A DNA stretch of 64,000 bases from Ustulina deusta (taxonomy: Eukaryota; Ascomycota; Sordariomycetes; Xylariales; Xylariaceae). A model generated the notes under the pieces. The model worked only from the letters and a program-made list of their open reading frames with translations. It was not told the DNA's origin and made no database searches. The position numbers and the translations under genes were made by a program. Shown here piece by piece: positions 11,365 to 21,515 of the stretch; the first letter of the stretch is position 1, and every line of letters begins with the position of its first letter. The stretch is taken from NCBI GenBank assembly GCA_023159155.1, contig JAJNNX010000041.1, forward strand, positions 186,001-250,000, in the 5' to 3' direction.

Positions 11365-13550
11365 ATGGGCAGGATTACAAAGGCCGCCATGGCTCGTGAG
11401 CAACGGGGGAATATAGACGGCGAGAAGGTAGGCTTACATCATGAATGCCTGGGCTGAATCCGTGTCGACACGCCGACTGACTTGTACGTGCTCAGCGTGC
11501 TCAACGCACCCAGTTGCTCCATAATCTCGAACTACAGCACCAGAAAAATGAATATGGCTCAGATATTCTGGTGAAAGACGAGGATATCCGCAGGCTACGA
11601 GTACGAATCCTGTTACTTCGAGATGAAAACACTGCACTACGAGACCAAGTCGACCTCAACAATAGCACAAATGCGAAACTTGTCTCTCGATGTGACAGCC
11701 TGACTACTCAGATTGAGGCGAAAATGGCGCTGGTTTGCTCCCAGGAAGAGCAACTACGTAAACAAGAGCGGGAATATTCAAATCTCAAGGTCCGTGTTGA
11801 GGAAACCCCGCTATATAGGAAACCGGCAGGAATGTTGACTGAACTGACTTGATATCACACGTAGGCCGAGCTCCAATCCATGAATAACGTAACCGAAAAT
11901 TCCGCCAATCTCCTCTCGGAAAAGCTGGCCCTAAGCCGTGAACTGGCTAATCTGAAGCCCGAAATCGAGCACTTGCGATCTCAAGTCAACCATCAGCAGG
12001 CCATTCTTGCTGAAAAGCTTTCCCTTGAACGTCAAGTTGACACACTGGAAGTTGAGTTGGCGAATGAGAAGAAAGCGACGAGGCGGGCAATGCAAACTCG
12101 CGAAAGCAATGACAGGGTCGAGGATGACCTTCGAAAGAAGTTACGCGAGACGGAGAAGCAATTAACTGCCGAAACGGCAGAACGTGAAAGACTAGAAGAC
12201 CAGCTCGAACAGAGGATACGAACCCATGCAATTGCCTTGCAGGACCAGAGTAGCACACGAGAATTAGAAGCAGATCTCCGAAAGAAGCTACAGGAAGCCC
12301 AGCGACAACTGAGAGAAGAGAAGGAAGAAAAGGAGAGACTGGATGAAGAATTACAGAACGCACACCGTGCCTCCAAAAAGTCGCAGAAAAACACAGACCA
12401 TATCTCTGCGGAAGCTGAGCTTCGCGCCCAGCTTGAAGAATCGGAGAGGAGCGTTGTCATGCTTCGGGAGGAGAGCAGGGCGCGTCACAAGGAATATCAA
12501 ACGGCTATTGCCGAACTTGAAGGGCGAAACGAGCAGCTTGAGAGGAAGCTTGAGAAAGCGAGAATGAAGCTCCGGGGGGCCCAGGAAGAACTCAAGAAGA
12601 GTCAAACCGACCTTCGAAAGGCCCAGCAACAACAGACTCGGTTGTCTGGTTCTGACGACACTACCAAGCCGGCCGGTAAGACACAAGCTTTCCGGAAGAG
12701 GAAGGCTCAAGAAACGACCACGAGCGAGTTCACGAACATTGAAATCCAGACGCCAAGTGCGGAAGATGCAACAAAGGCACGACGAGCGATGAAGAAGATT
12801 GTCTTTGAACCGACCGTTGTCGGTGAGAAGTCTACCTTCTCCATAACCCCGTTTCTCAACCGCTCCAAGAACATGAGTATGAGCGATGAGACTTCGAATA
12901 TGGACGAAGGAGTCGTGGAGGATTCTATTCTTGGCCCACGCTCAGGGTCCGAACCATCCGAGCCTACGTCGTCTAGGATAATTGAACCATCGATAACTAA
13001 ATCTCCTGAGACTACCGAAGCTGAAGCTATCACTGCAGCACCCCTTGAGATTGAAAAGCCCCAGGTGGTGTCCAAGGTTCGTGGTAGATCCAAGAAGGTG
13101 CTGGGAGATGCACCTTCGGCCAAGAAGAACGCCTTAGCCAAAAAGGCGCCCAAGAAGATTCTAAAATCCAAGAGCAGTCTCGAGAAGGTCTCTAAGGCTG
13201 CCCATTCTGGACAGGTGGAAGATAATTCTGAAGCTAGGGATGCTGAAACTGGGGAGAAGACAACGACTGTTAAGTTCAATCTTGTCCTTTCCCAGGATGA
13301 GGGTAATGATTCGAGTCAAAACGGCGAAATCCCTAAGAAGAAGAAACGCAAAGTACTTGGGTCTACTAAGACGCTCTTCGACGAAGATGATGGAGAGGCG
13401 CCGGTCGCTAGGAAGCCAGCAAAGATCCAGCTCGGGGCTAAGAGAATGAAGGCACCGCTAGGCGTCCAGAAAAATGCATTTGCAAGCACTGCGTCGTTCT
13501 CTCCGCTTAAAAGAGATCGCCGAGGCGTGGGTGCTAGTTTCCTCGCGTAA
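11365..13550 (+). CDS. Nuclear coiled-coil protein, possible chromosome/spindle role
   Basis: Three exons (11365-11427, 11496-11789, 11865-13550) encode 680 aa. From about residue 20 to 390 the protein is almost continuous heptad-rich coiled coil (RRLRVRILLLRDENTALRDQ, SEKLALSRELANLKPEIEHL and long E/K/R/Q repeats). The second half is disordered, basic and serine/threonine-rich. It carries a strong SV40-like nuclear localisation signal, PKKKKRKV at 609-616, a short STFSITPFLNRSK motif, and the tail SPLKRDRRGVGASFLA. The general pattern resembles fungal proteins of kinetochores or spindle pole bodies, but I cannot name the family and make no functional claim. The second intron uses a rare GTCCGT donor, chosen because it rejoins LK to AELQS in phase; CTGAC lies near its 3' end. 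It is convergent with the membrane protein at 14 kb. Confidence 0.8.
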
Positions 13551-14011
13551 GCTTGAGTTGGGCATGATCATGAAGAGGGGATACAGACGCGGGCATCGGA
13601 AGGTTATTGTCAGCATTGCATCGATACGGCGTTTAGGTCTGATTTGGGGATAACACGGTTTGCTTTCCGTTCAGTTGTGCATGATTGGCCCACGGTTGTC
13701 GGAATAGGAAGGAGTTCAGTCTAGGTGTGTTTGCATTATCTTCTAAAATCATGGGTACGAATACATTCTGTTCCTGATGCTTAAACCTTCAATGTTGCCT
13801 GTAAACAACGCCATTGCTTCTATCCAAATGTTCGAAGTGTCTGATTCGTGATTGCTCGCCCTTCAGTATTTTTCTCCGCCGTTCTCTTGTTCTTAGATAT
13901 TCCTCTTTACACTTGTCACGGTTACGGCTCAAAATCTATCCATATCTACGCCACCTAGATGTCTCAACAAAAAGGCCGGGGCGGTGAGGCAGCAACCGCA
14001 AAGGCCTAAGC
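13551..14011. other. Convergent 3' intergenic region
   Basis: This 461-bp gap separates the stop codons of two convergent genes and probably consists of their 3' UTRs. No gene or repeat was recognised. Confidence 0.5.
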
Positions 14012-15282
14012 TTAAGCAGTCTTCGGCTTCTGGATAGTACCTCGTACGCCGGACTCAATCATGACGAGACGGTCCTCCCTCCAGCTCCAAACAACCGCAA
14101 GCATACCTCCAGGACCCAGCGCAACAGTCAAGCCGACGATATGAACAGCCCACTTTACGAGTTGCGCGATACTAGCACCGCCCAACAGCAGGCGATGGAC
14201 ATCATAGACGGCGATCCAGGCCCAGAGAAGCGTCGGGATAAAGCAGCCCCACCAATCGACCTGGAAGATATAGTGCAGGCCCGCGGTCGTGCTCTCCATC
14301 CACGTCTCGCGGTTCGGCAGGAACACGTACGAGAAGCTGAGCTGCGGGTCCGACGACGTGGCGCAGACATACAACGTCACCAAGTGGTTCACGGCGCACA
14401 CGACGGCGGCCGCGGCGTACACGCGCTTGAGATGCTTGACATCGGGGGATTTCGCGCTGCGGGACGCGCCGCCCGAGAGGAGCAGCGAGGAGGCGAACAA
14501 GAACATGTTGACGAACCCGGGCGAGGGCTGCCAGAGGAAGACGAGGAACTGCAGCGTCGAGGCGCTGAGGCCCGGGGCGTACATCGCGAGAGTCGGGAGC
14601 AGATACCCGACGCCGACGCTGAAGAGGAGACCTCGCGCGTGCGGAAGCGAGACCTTGCGCCCGCCGGCGTAGTACGCATCCGATTTGGAGATCACGATGT
14701 GCGCTAGGTAGTACAGCGGGATGATAGCCGCGCCGGCGATGGTCTGGTAGAAGACGACGAAGAGGCCGGTGCTGCAGAGCAGTCAGCAACGGATTCCCTC
14801 CCTTGTCCGCGGTTTCGGTTCGCGGATATGGCCGCTCGCAATACGCCGGAGAAAAAGACGATCCATCGGCCCGCAGGGTTCTCGGTTGGGGATGGCACTC
14901 ACAAGCTGACGAGTTTCCAGGCGTGCCGCTGACGGCACGCCTCGATATTCCACACGGCGATGACGCCGAAGAACTGCACCAGGAAGTGCAGCTGCTGCAG
15001 GCGGACGCCGTGGTCCCAGCCGAGGGGCCCGGCGACGAAAGCGGCGACCAGGAACAGCAGTGCAGAATCGACGGCCTCGATGCCCGTGTACCGCGTCCGC
15101 ATCGGCATGCCGGTGGGATACGTCCGCGCCTCGACCTGCTCGACGAAGTTCACCGGGATCCCTTTCATCCCCGTCTCGATGCGCATCAGCCAGGCGGCGA
15201 CGGCCGACGCGACGGCGAATATCAGCACGTAGAGGGCATTGTAAGGCCGCACTTTCGTGGGTTTTTTCTTCGTCCTGGCCAT
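14012..15282 (-). CDS. Polytopic membrane protein, unknown function
   Basis: Two exons (15282-14903, 14771-14012) encode 379 aa. The 131-bp intron is removed in phase 2 and joins VS to FTGLFVVFYQTIAGAAIIPL. Around nine hydrophobic helices span the protein, beginning with YVLIFAVASAVAAWL after a basic N-terminus (MARTKKKPTK). Notable motifs are RTRYTGIEAVDSALLFLVAAF, ETWMESTTAGLHYIFQVDWWG and a final VVWSWREDRL. The size and GIE...D motif recall integral-membrane cyclase-like proteins found in some fungal meroterpenoid clusters. That link is weak, and no prenyltransferase or polyketide synthase lies nearby. It could equally be a transporter or an enzyme of unknown type. The first ATG is used. 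Confidence 0.8.
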
Positions 15283-16074
15283 TTTGTATTAGAATGTACC
15301 GTTATTGTCTTATAGGGCCTGCCGATGTGCCCTTGCAAGGACCTCAAGCACCCAGGAGGATCAAAGCCAAGATCACGAGCAATACCTACTTAGTCTGAGC
15401 TTAGAGGGAAAAGGTTACCCAGTCAGTTTTACTCAGGAGATAATGTCGAAAGGCTCGGAGGCGATCTCGGCATACGTAGTCTCTCCCGTCAGATGGTTAG
15501 ACCTATTTGAAATAGATTAATTTCTAGCTGGAGCCAATACTAATACTGGACACTATCTACTAGGAGGTGGCTGCAGAATGGGTACCGGATCCTTCGGGGT
15601 CCTCGTGTAAGCCGCATCCGGGCAATTCCTGAGAGAGGCCGAGCAATGTTTCCAATAACATGAATCTGTCAAAACCAGCACGACAAAACCTTGGAGGCAT
15701 TAGAGCATGCCTCTAACTTCCATTGGCTAATACTAGAGTGATTAATTATATGGTTGTCTCTATGAGATCTTCACAGAGGTACCTACGGTACCTACTAGGA
15801 TGTAGGTTATTAAGACCATAGGTACGTATCTACATACCTAGGTAGTCTACAGCACTGACAGCGGGCAGCGGGTGTGCACAAGTGCCCGTAAAGCTACCTA
15901 GGTACTACCTACTACTATACCTGACAATTACGCATTGATGGATATTTTTCTTATCGAGGTTACCTCTCATCCCGTCGCAACCTCACATTTTTCAATAGCA
16001 TCTTCCACGTCCACCCTGCTGCCCGTTTATTGATATGGATAGGCCAATCGTCGCCTAGCCTCGATTATTGTGCT
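15283..16074. promoter_or_regulatory. Divergent intergenic region rich in TACCTAGGTA-type palindromes
   Basis: This is the shared upstream region of the membrane protein (-) and the methyltransferase (+). From about 15776 to 15920 it carries a dense cluster of GGTACCTA, TACCTAGGTAG and CTACCTAGGTAC motifs. Similar motifs occur in other intergenic regions of the window. No gene is seen. Confidence 0.5.
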
Positions 16075-17344
16075 ATGCGGGTGTTGGTGAACGTTGCAGC
16101 GCCTCGCTATGGAAGGCTCGTGAAGACGGCTGCAATCGGAACCTCTCGGATACCCTTCACCCCTGGTGGCTCCGTATTCAACCATCATGTCCCGATCGCC
16201 TGCAACTGCGTGCGATGGTCCTCCTCCAATTCAAGATGGAAGCAACGCCAGGGAAAAGACGTCTTTGCTCGCGAGGCGAAGGTCCAGGGCCTGAAGAGCC
16301 GTGCCGCGTTTAAGCTGCTTGAAGTACGTCCTCGTGTTACCATGAACCGTGTGCATCGACTTACAATCGTGTTTCGGGCAGATGGACGCCAAATACAGAC
16401 TATTCAGAAGGGGTCAGACAGTTGTTGATCTCGTAAGTCATTAGCCTCCTGATCGAATCTGATGCTGAAGAATCAAGGGCTACGCACCTGGGAGCTGGTC
16501 TCAGGTTGCAGCGGAACGGACGAAACCCAACGGGCGCGTCGTTGGAATCGATCTTATTCCTGCCCAGCCGCCCAAGGGAGTGTCTACCATTCAAGGAAAC
16601 TTTCTATCGCCCGTCGTGCAGAACATGGTAAAAGAGTACCTCGCCGAGTTCGTGCAGAGGGGAAGCACAGCAGACCGAGACGCCGAGGCTCCAGAGAATG
16701 AAGAGGGTGTCATCACTGAAAAGCCCAGCTATATCGATGCAGAGCGGGCAGAATCTGCCGACTCTGATCACGAGACGAGTCTAAATGATGGAAAACTCGT
16801 CCATGTAGGAGTTCCCAATTGGAATCATCCAAATCTTACCCCTTTGCTAATATCCTCACAGGTATTACTTAGCGACATGTCAGCTCCCTGGTCACAAACG
16901 TCCGGCTTTTCCAGCAACACTTTGAGTAACCCTTATCGTAGGATGATGAACACCAGCGGCATGGGTTTCCGCGATCACGCGGGCAGCATGGTTAGTTCCA
17001 TGTCCTCGCGACAGGAAGCTCGAAGCACGTAAATCAGTTTACTAATACGGTTGTGTAGGATCTTTGTCTAGCTGCCCTGCAGTTTGCGAGCGACACACTT
17101 CGAACAGGAGGCCATTTCGTGTGCAAATTCTACCAAGGATCGGAAGACAAGGACTTGGAATTAAAGCTCAAGAAGATGTTTGGAAAGGTCCATCGTGAGA
17201 AGCCGGAGTCGTCACGGAATGTAAGTTTACTTTATTTATTTCTTTCGGTATACCTCCAGATGCTGAACTGCTACACAGGAATCAAAAGAAGCTTACTTTG
17301 TAGCATTACGCCGCAAAGGCGATGTAACTTTCGACGATGTATAG
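16075..17344 (+). CDS. MRM2: Mitochondrial FtsJ/RrmJ-type rRNA 2'-O-methyltransferase (Mrm2-like)
   Basis: Six exons (16075-16323, 16382-16432, 16478-16804, 16862-16990, 17059-17220, 17279-17344) give 327 aa. The basic, serine-rich N-terminus (~60 residues) looks like a mitochondrial presequence. The RrmJ fold is clear: SRAAFKLLE supplies the first catalytic Lys, VVDLGYAPGSWSQVA is the SAM-binding loop, LLSDMSAPW the catalytic Asp, GGHFVCKFYQG the second Lys, and ESKEAYFVALRRK the Glu of the K-D-K-E tetrad. In yeast, Mrm2 methylates a uridine in the A-loop of mitochondrial large-subunit rRNA. An insertion rich in Glu/Asp/Ser (about residues 145-200) separates the SAM site from the catalytic Asp. 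All exon lengths are in phase. The third intron is 57 bp with no stop, so its retention would leave the frame open. Confidence 0.92.
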
Positions 17345-18836
17345 AAATAATCTAGACGTTATACCCTCTAAATACCCTCCCATTGCTCAGCTCTATATCG
17401 CTAGTCCCATGGCAGTGAGTACCAAACGTTGGTAGTGAATAGAACAAGTGATCTACGCCAGATATGCTTATTCCGATTCCTTACGTGCTAATATTGCGCT
17501 TCCTCCTCACCGGCATGGTCGCCTAGCAACGCCATCCCCATATAAGAAAGAGCGAGGTACCTAACTTGTAGCGCCATACTGGTTGTTGGTAGTGAAGGTG
17601 TGTAGAAGTCTGACAAGCGGAATGTACAGCAAACTTCCGAGAAGTTTGCTAATTTTCCCGATCTCATCAAAGACCTTATAGGCCTCGTTATGTGCGCCTC
17701 CATTCAACTGATGTTCCCACACGACCGGCTTGGTGGTATCGTGGTAAAGTAGTCGACAGGACAAACCCTTGTGTCAGAGGCAGGGCCATAGGCATTCAAG
17801 GGTTTTCCGGTTCAAGCACTTTGAGTCTATCTCAAGCCTGGATTCTTTTTTGCGCTTTTGAGGTTGACAGTTCGAATCTCGATGCAGCTGTTTTTTTTTT
17901 TACCCGCCATTTTTTATTTACGAATCAGCTCAATTGCCCTTGCTAACCTACCTACCTACCTTCAACCCAAAGTGATAGCAGTCAGCTATGTTAAAAGTAC
18001 CATTACCTATCTTGACCACAATCTTTTTCCCATTTCGGGTTGCCAGAACTGACTAACTGTGCTTCTCATAGGGAATCGGCCGTCATGTATACCATCCATG
18101 ATATGCAGGCCGCTCGCGCTTCGAACGGCAGAGGGTCAATCCATACCACTTGATGGAGAGCTGGACCCAGCTCGGGCATTTGCGTCATCGGAAGGTTGCA
18201 AGGCGGCAGCAACATCATGAGCCTTGAGGACCGACGAATTATCTAACGGAAGTTGGCCGGCCCCTCCCATGCAAACAGGCGGGGCCACTTCTGTCGATGC
18301 TATACAGGACGTCTCCCACAGCACCTTGACAGTGGACAGGGGATGTTGTGAGCGGAAGTCAGATACCGGCCGGGACGTCGCCGTTCGCTGGCGCACTTCC
18401 GGCGTCAACCTCATGGCATCCAACTGCGACAGATGATGCCGAGCATAGGTAGCTCTGTTGGTCAGGGTCTTGGCTTCATGGATTCCCACAGATCTAGAGC
18501 GATAGTTTTTGGCTGAAACTCTACGTCCCATGTGTGGAAATCGTTGGGTTTTGCTATGAGGGGTTTAGTTGGGAAAGATTGAGATATGATTATAACAAAG
18601 ACCCTTATTCGGGCCTAATTGGGTGGATGATCATGAGACTCTTATTTGTTAGAAATAAGCGAGTCTTCAAAGTTACAGTGCAATTGAAGTATATGTTGTA
18701 GTTTTTGATCGGTCCCCCTCCCCCAATGAACCCTACGATCTGGCGTGTTTGTCACCAGATATATCTTCCACCCACAGTCCTTATTTCTGACTACAGCAAC
18801 TCGTTATAGCTTACTATAGAGGAAACGTACAAAGCA
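17345..18836. other. Gene-poor intergenic region
   Basis: No supported gene is present. A T-run at 17890-17902 follows a box-B-like GTTCGAATCT. A CTACCTACCTACC run lies at 17947-17960. A minus-strand open frame of 131 codons at 18136-18531 has no recognisable domain and unconvincing composition. Confidence 0.4.
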
Positions 18837-20885
18837 CTAAAAGCTCCGCGCGATTCCAGCAATAAGGATTGGTACTATAGGTAGGAGTAAAATGAGCCCT
18901 CTCAATGCTAGGTCACGCCCAAAGTAGATGTCGAAACTAGTAGACCCGGCCAATAGGCTCGCATTAGTAAGTAAATAGATAAAAAAGACAGCCACAGCAG
19001 GATGAGGCGAAGAAAGGGATATAAAAGTACACAATGGCGAGGCTGTGTAGGCGAAACGGAGAATTACTAGAAAATAGAAGCCAGCGCTTTCCTGAAAATG
19101 TCGACGTTTCTGCGTTTTCGGAACGCTCGCGTGAAGCAAATCGACAATGGCGTGAGGAGGTGCTAATGATTGCCCATTCAAGGTGAAAAAGAAGAGGGAA
19201 ATGTCGCTTTGATGCTGTCCAGTTGTTTCGCGTGTTGACACAGTTGTATTGTGATAAATGATAGTCGGAGTCCATGCCAGAGAACGGAGCCTCTCAGCAG
19301 ATAAATTCTCTGCTCCTAGTTCACCAAGAGCAAACAAACATCGATGTCTAGATATCCATGGTTTATTGCGTATCATCATATAAAGGGTAGTTGAATTAGT
19401 ATGTGCCGGGCTGTGGTCCGCTAGCGAACATGTAAAGATTGCCATAAGAGAACTATGCGCTTGATAGCTTTCTGAAGTTTTGTTGATTGCGAAATATCCG
19501 TTATGAGATACGATCTGTGTTCGCGACCCGCTCTGTAGTGGTCTAACAGTCAAGCCCTCAGGATCTGGAATTATGACGGTGCCATAGGGACTGATGGTCA
19601 TGTTCTGTATCTCCTGGCTTCGTGGTGTTTGGCTAGGGGAATACGGGATATCGATTGCAAGAAAGGCTTGGCATTGGTAGTAATTCAGCGCGGAAAAGTA
19701 CTGCCTGAAGCCATCAAGTGGCTTACAACCCGCAATTCTCCCAACCATGGCGTGGTTTTGCCTGCCTCGGTCAGATAGGGGGAATATGTTAGAGAAAATG
19801 TTGGAAATTGTATATGGTGTTTTATCTCCGTTGAAGGCCTGGATCCGGATGCCTATCCTGGAATCTTGACTCCGGCGAGTGCAGAAGAGAGAGAGAATGA
19901 ATCTTGAATGGTCGTTTGGAGTATAGTCGGTGTAGCAGTAGACGTTCATATGAATACCCTCTTTAGTTAGTTGATATGAATAATCCGCAAATGATAGAGA
20001 GTTGTTGGGAGAAGGAACTATGTCGCCGGATCCCTCGAATCGAGCAGGGGAATCAGCGAGTATCGACATCAGCTGAAGGGACCCAGAGGAGAGGACCATT
20101 TCATCCGGCAAGCAAAACCCCCATGCGAAAATTGTCTGATCGTTAGACTTCTTAATAATCTTTTTTTGCAGTCTTTGAAAAGCCGCATCAGCTTCGCCAT
20201 AGATCAATGGCATGTTGACTTCGAACAGACCTAAGAGGCAATACGCTATGTCTTCGCGTCGTGTGGTTACTCGCTTGGCCGCCCAGGACATGCGTTGTGC
20301 AATACTGTAATCAGATGGCTTGCGCGAGGAGAAGAGCTCAGGCGGCACACCACAAATCTCTTTGATGAAGGGTGCGAGAGTTGAGCGGTCCCCAATGCAG
20401 GTCCATGACTTATTGTAAAACAGTAATTTTGGGGGCGCTATCAGCTCTTGCAGTGTCCATCCACAGGTAAACCATTTGCTTCTTCGAAATTCCGATTCCG
20501 GAGCCGTGAGACTGATGTCGGAGGCGTTTACATCTCGGAGCCAGACTAGGCAGAGCGCAGACTTTTCATACCATCGGTACATGCAATTGATGGCTTCCGA
20601 GAGTTCGGAGCTGCTTGTCTTGTCGATACAGCAAGTGTCGACCCAGACCCAGTCAAATTCCATGCGATTGGCTTCGTCACAAAATTCTTGTATCTTGCAA
20701 TACCCTGGCTTGGAGAGAATTGGGTCGATGGGTGTGCGAGGATTTGGACTGAATGTGGCTTCGAACTCTTGTAATGTGACCTCATCAGAAGACACGCCCC
20801 AGGTGTGCGAAAGAATGGCGTAACGAGGACAATCGTGCTCATCAAACCACTGGAGCTCTCTCGTTCTTGTGTGTATGAGTCTCAT
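18837..20885 (-). CDS. HET-domain protein with C-terminal membrane helices
   Basis: Single exon, 682 aa from the ATG at 20885, which gives the usual HET opening MRLIHTRTRELQWFDEHDCP. The heterokaryon-incompatibility domain occupies roughly residues 20-260 with the standard motifs: YAILSHTWG, the GYCKIQEFCDEA helix, DWVWVDTCCIDK, SSELSEAINCMYRWYEKS, SKWFTCGWTLQELIAP, and later SWAAKRVTTRREDIAYCLLG with YGE. In fungi such domains trigger growth arrest or cell death after non-self recognition. The middle ~330 residues are not recognised and contain no WD, ankyrin, NACHT or TPR repeats. The last ~90 residues hold two or three hydrophobic helices (FYFLVILRFAY, AVAVFFIYLLT, GLILLLPIVPILIAGI). Membrane anchoring of a HET protein is less usual. 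Confidence 0.9.
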   Translation of the reverse strand: MRLIHTRTRELQWFDEHDCPRYAILSHTWGVSSDEVTLQEFEATFSPNPRTPIDPILSKPGYCKIQEFCDEANRMEFDWVWVDTCCIDKTSSSELSEAINCMYRWYEKSALCLVWLRDVNASDISLTAPESEFRRSKWFTCGWTLQELIAPPKLLFYNKSWTCIGDRSTLAPFIKEICGVPPELFSSRKPSDYSIAQRMSWAAKRVTTRREDIAYCLLGLFEVNMPLIYGEADAAFQRLQKKIIKKSNDQTIFAWGFCLPDEMVLSSGSLQLMSILADSPARFEGSGDIVPSPNNSLSFADYSYQLTKEGIHMNVYCYTDYTPNDHSRFILSLFCTRRSQDSRIGIRIQAFNGDKTPYTISNIFSNIFPLSDRGRQNHAMVGRIAGCKPLDGFRQYFSALNYYQCQAFLAIDIPYSPSQTPRSQEIQNMTISPYGTVIIPDPEGLTVRPLQSGSRTQIVSHNGYFAINKTSESYQAHSSLMAIFTCSLADHSPAHTNSTTLYMMIRNKPWISRHRCLFALGELGAENLSAERLRSLAWTPTIIYHNTTVSTRETTGQHQSDISLFFFTLNGQSLAPPHAIVDLLHASVPKTQKRRHFQESAGFYFLVILRFAYTASPLCTFISLSSPHPAVAVFFIYLLTNASLLAGSTSFDIYFGRDLALRGLILLLPIVPILIAGIARSF

Positions 20886-21472
20886 ATTGACGAAACTGAC
20901 TATCTGACACCTAGAGGAAAGATCATGTGCCTCTAGCAAAAGCTGCAGAGCTGAATGAAAAGAGTGGCGGGGGTAGAGATGTGAGCTGAATGGGTATTGA
21001 GTGCTTAATATTTTGTCCTAGTAGTATGTTTTTATTGCGTTCTTTGCTAATGTTGTATACCTAAGGTAGGTAGGTAGGTATGTAATTAGAAGGTAGGGAC
21101 GGAAAAGAAAACATAGTCGCCGAGGAATATGCCGCCGCGCCGTTCTAGATATTATAGTGACATAACAGCCAGGTCAAAAGCGCCAACCGAAAAGACCCCA
21201 CGCGCAGTTTCATAAATGCCAGCCCCCAATGCACTTCGGGATTGTAATGACGGCTAGACAGAGACTTGACGCGCGGCAGACCACACATTGTATCATCTCG
21301 TGTAGGCGCCAGCACCTTGTTGGGGCAGTGCTTGTTGGGGTCCAGGTTTGCATATGTATAATGGCAGTTGTTTTTACCAAATGCCTAACCTACCTTAGGT
21401 AGGGTGTAACTCAACAAGATGTAGGCTGTAAAGTGCTAAAGAGAATAGTAGCGATGTGATAAATTCAAGCAC

Positions 21473-21515
21473 GCTGGTGTAGCGGTTGGTAAAATGCGTC
21501 GCTACGCTCGAAAAT
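21473..21515 (+). repeat. tRNA-like fragment (possible SINE or tRNA relic)
   Basis: The sequence GCTGGTGTAGCGGTTGGTAA resembles a Pol III box A (TGGTGTAGCGGTTGG), and GCTCGAAAATC about 30 bases on resembles a mutated box B. No acceptor stem can be drawn, so it is not a functional tRNA. It is followed by AT-rich sequence ending in a T-run near 21585-21605. Confidence 0.3.

Noticed and set aside
12032..13279. Antisense frames over the coiled-coil gene
   Set aside because: They are serine- and phenylalanine-rich mirror images of Glu/Lys-rich codons on the plus strand; no independent support.
17730..17902. Possible tRNA gene with box A, box B and T-run
   Set aside because: Box spacing of about 120 bases and the lack of pairable acceptor and T stems rule out a normal tRNA; kept only as a possible relic.
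18136..18531. 131-codon minus-strand frame between the methyltransferase and HET genes
   Set aside because: It has no domain, no nearby splice partners and unremarkable composition; it could be chance.
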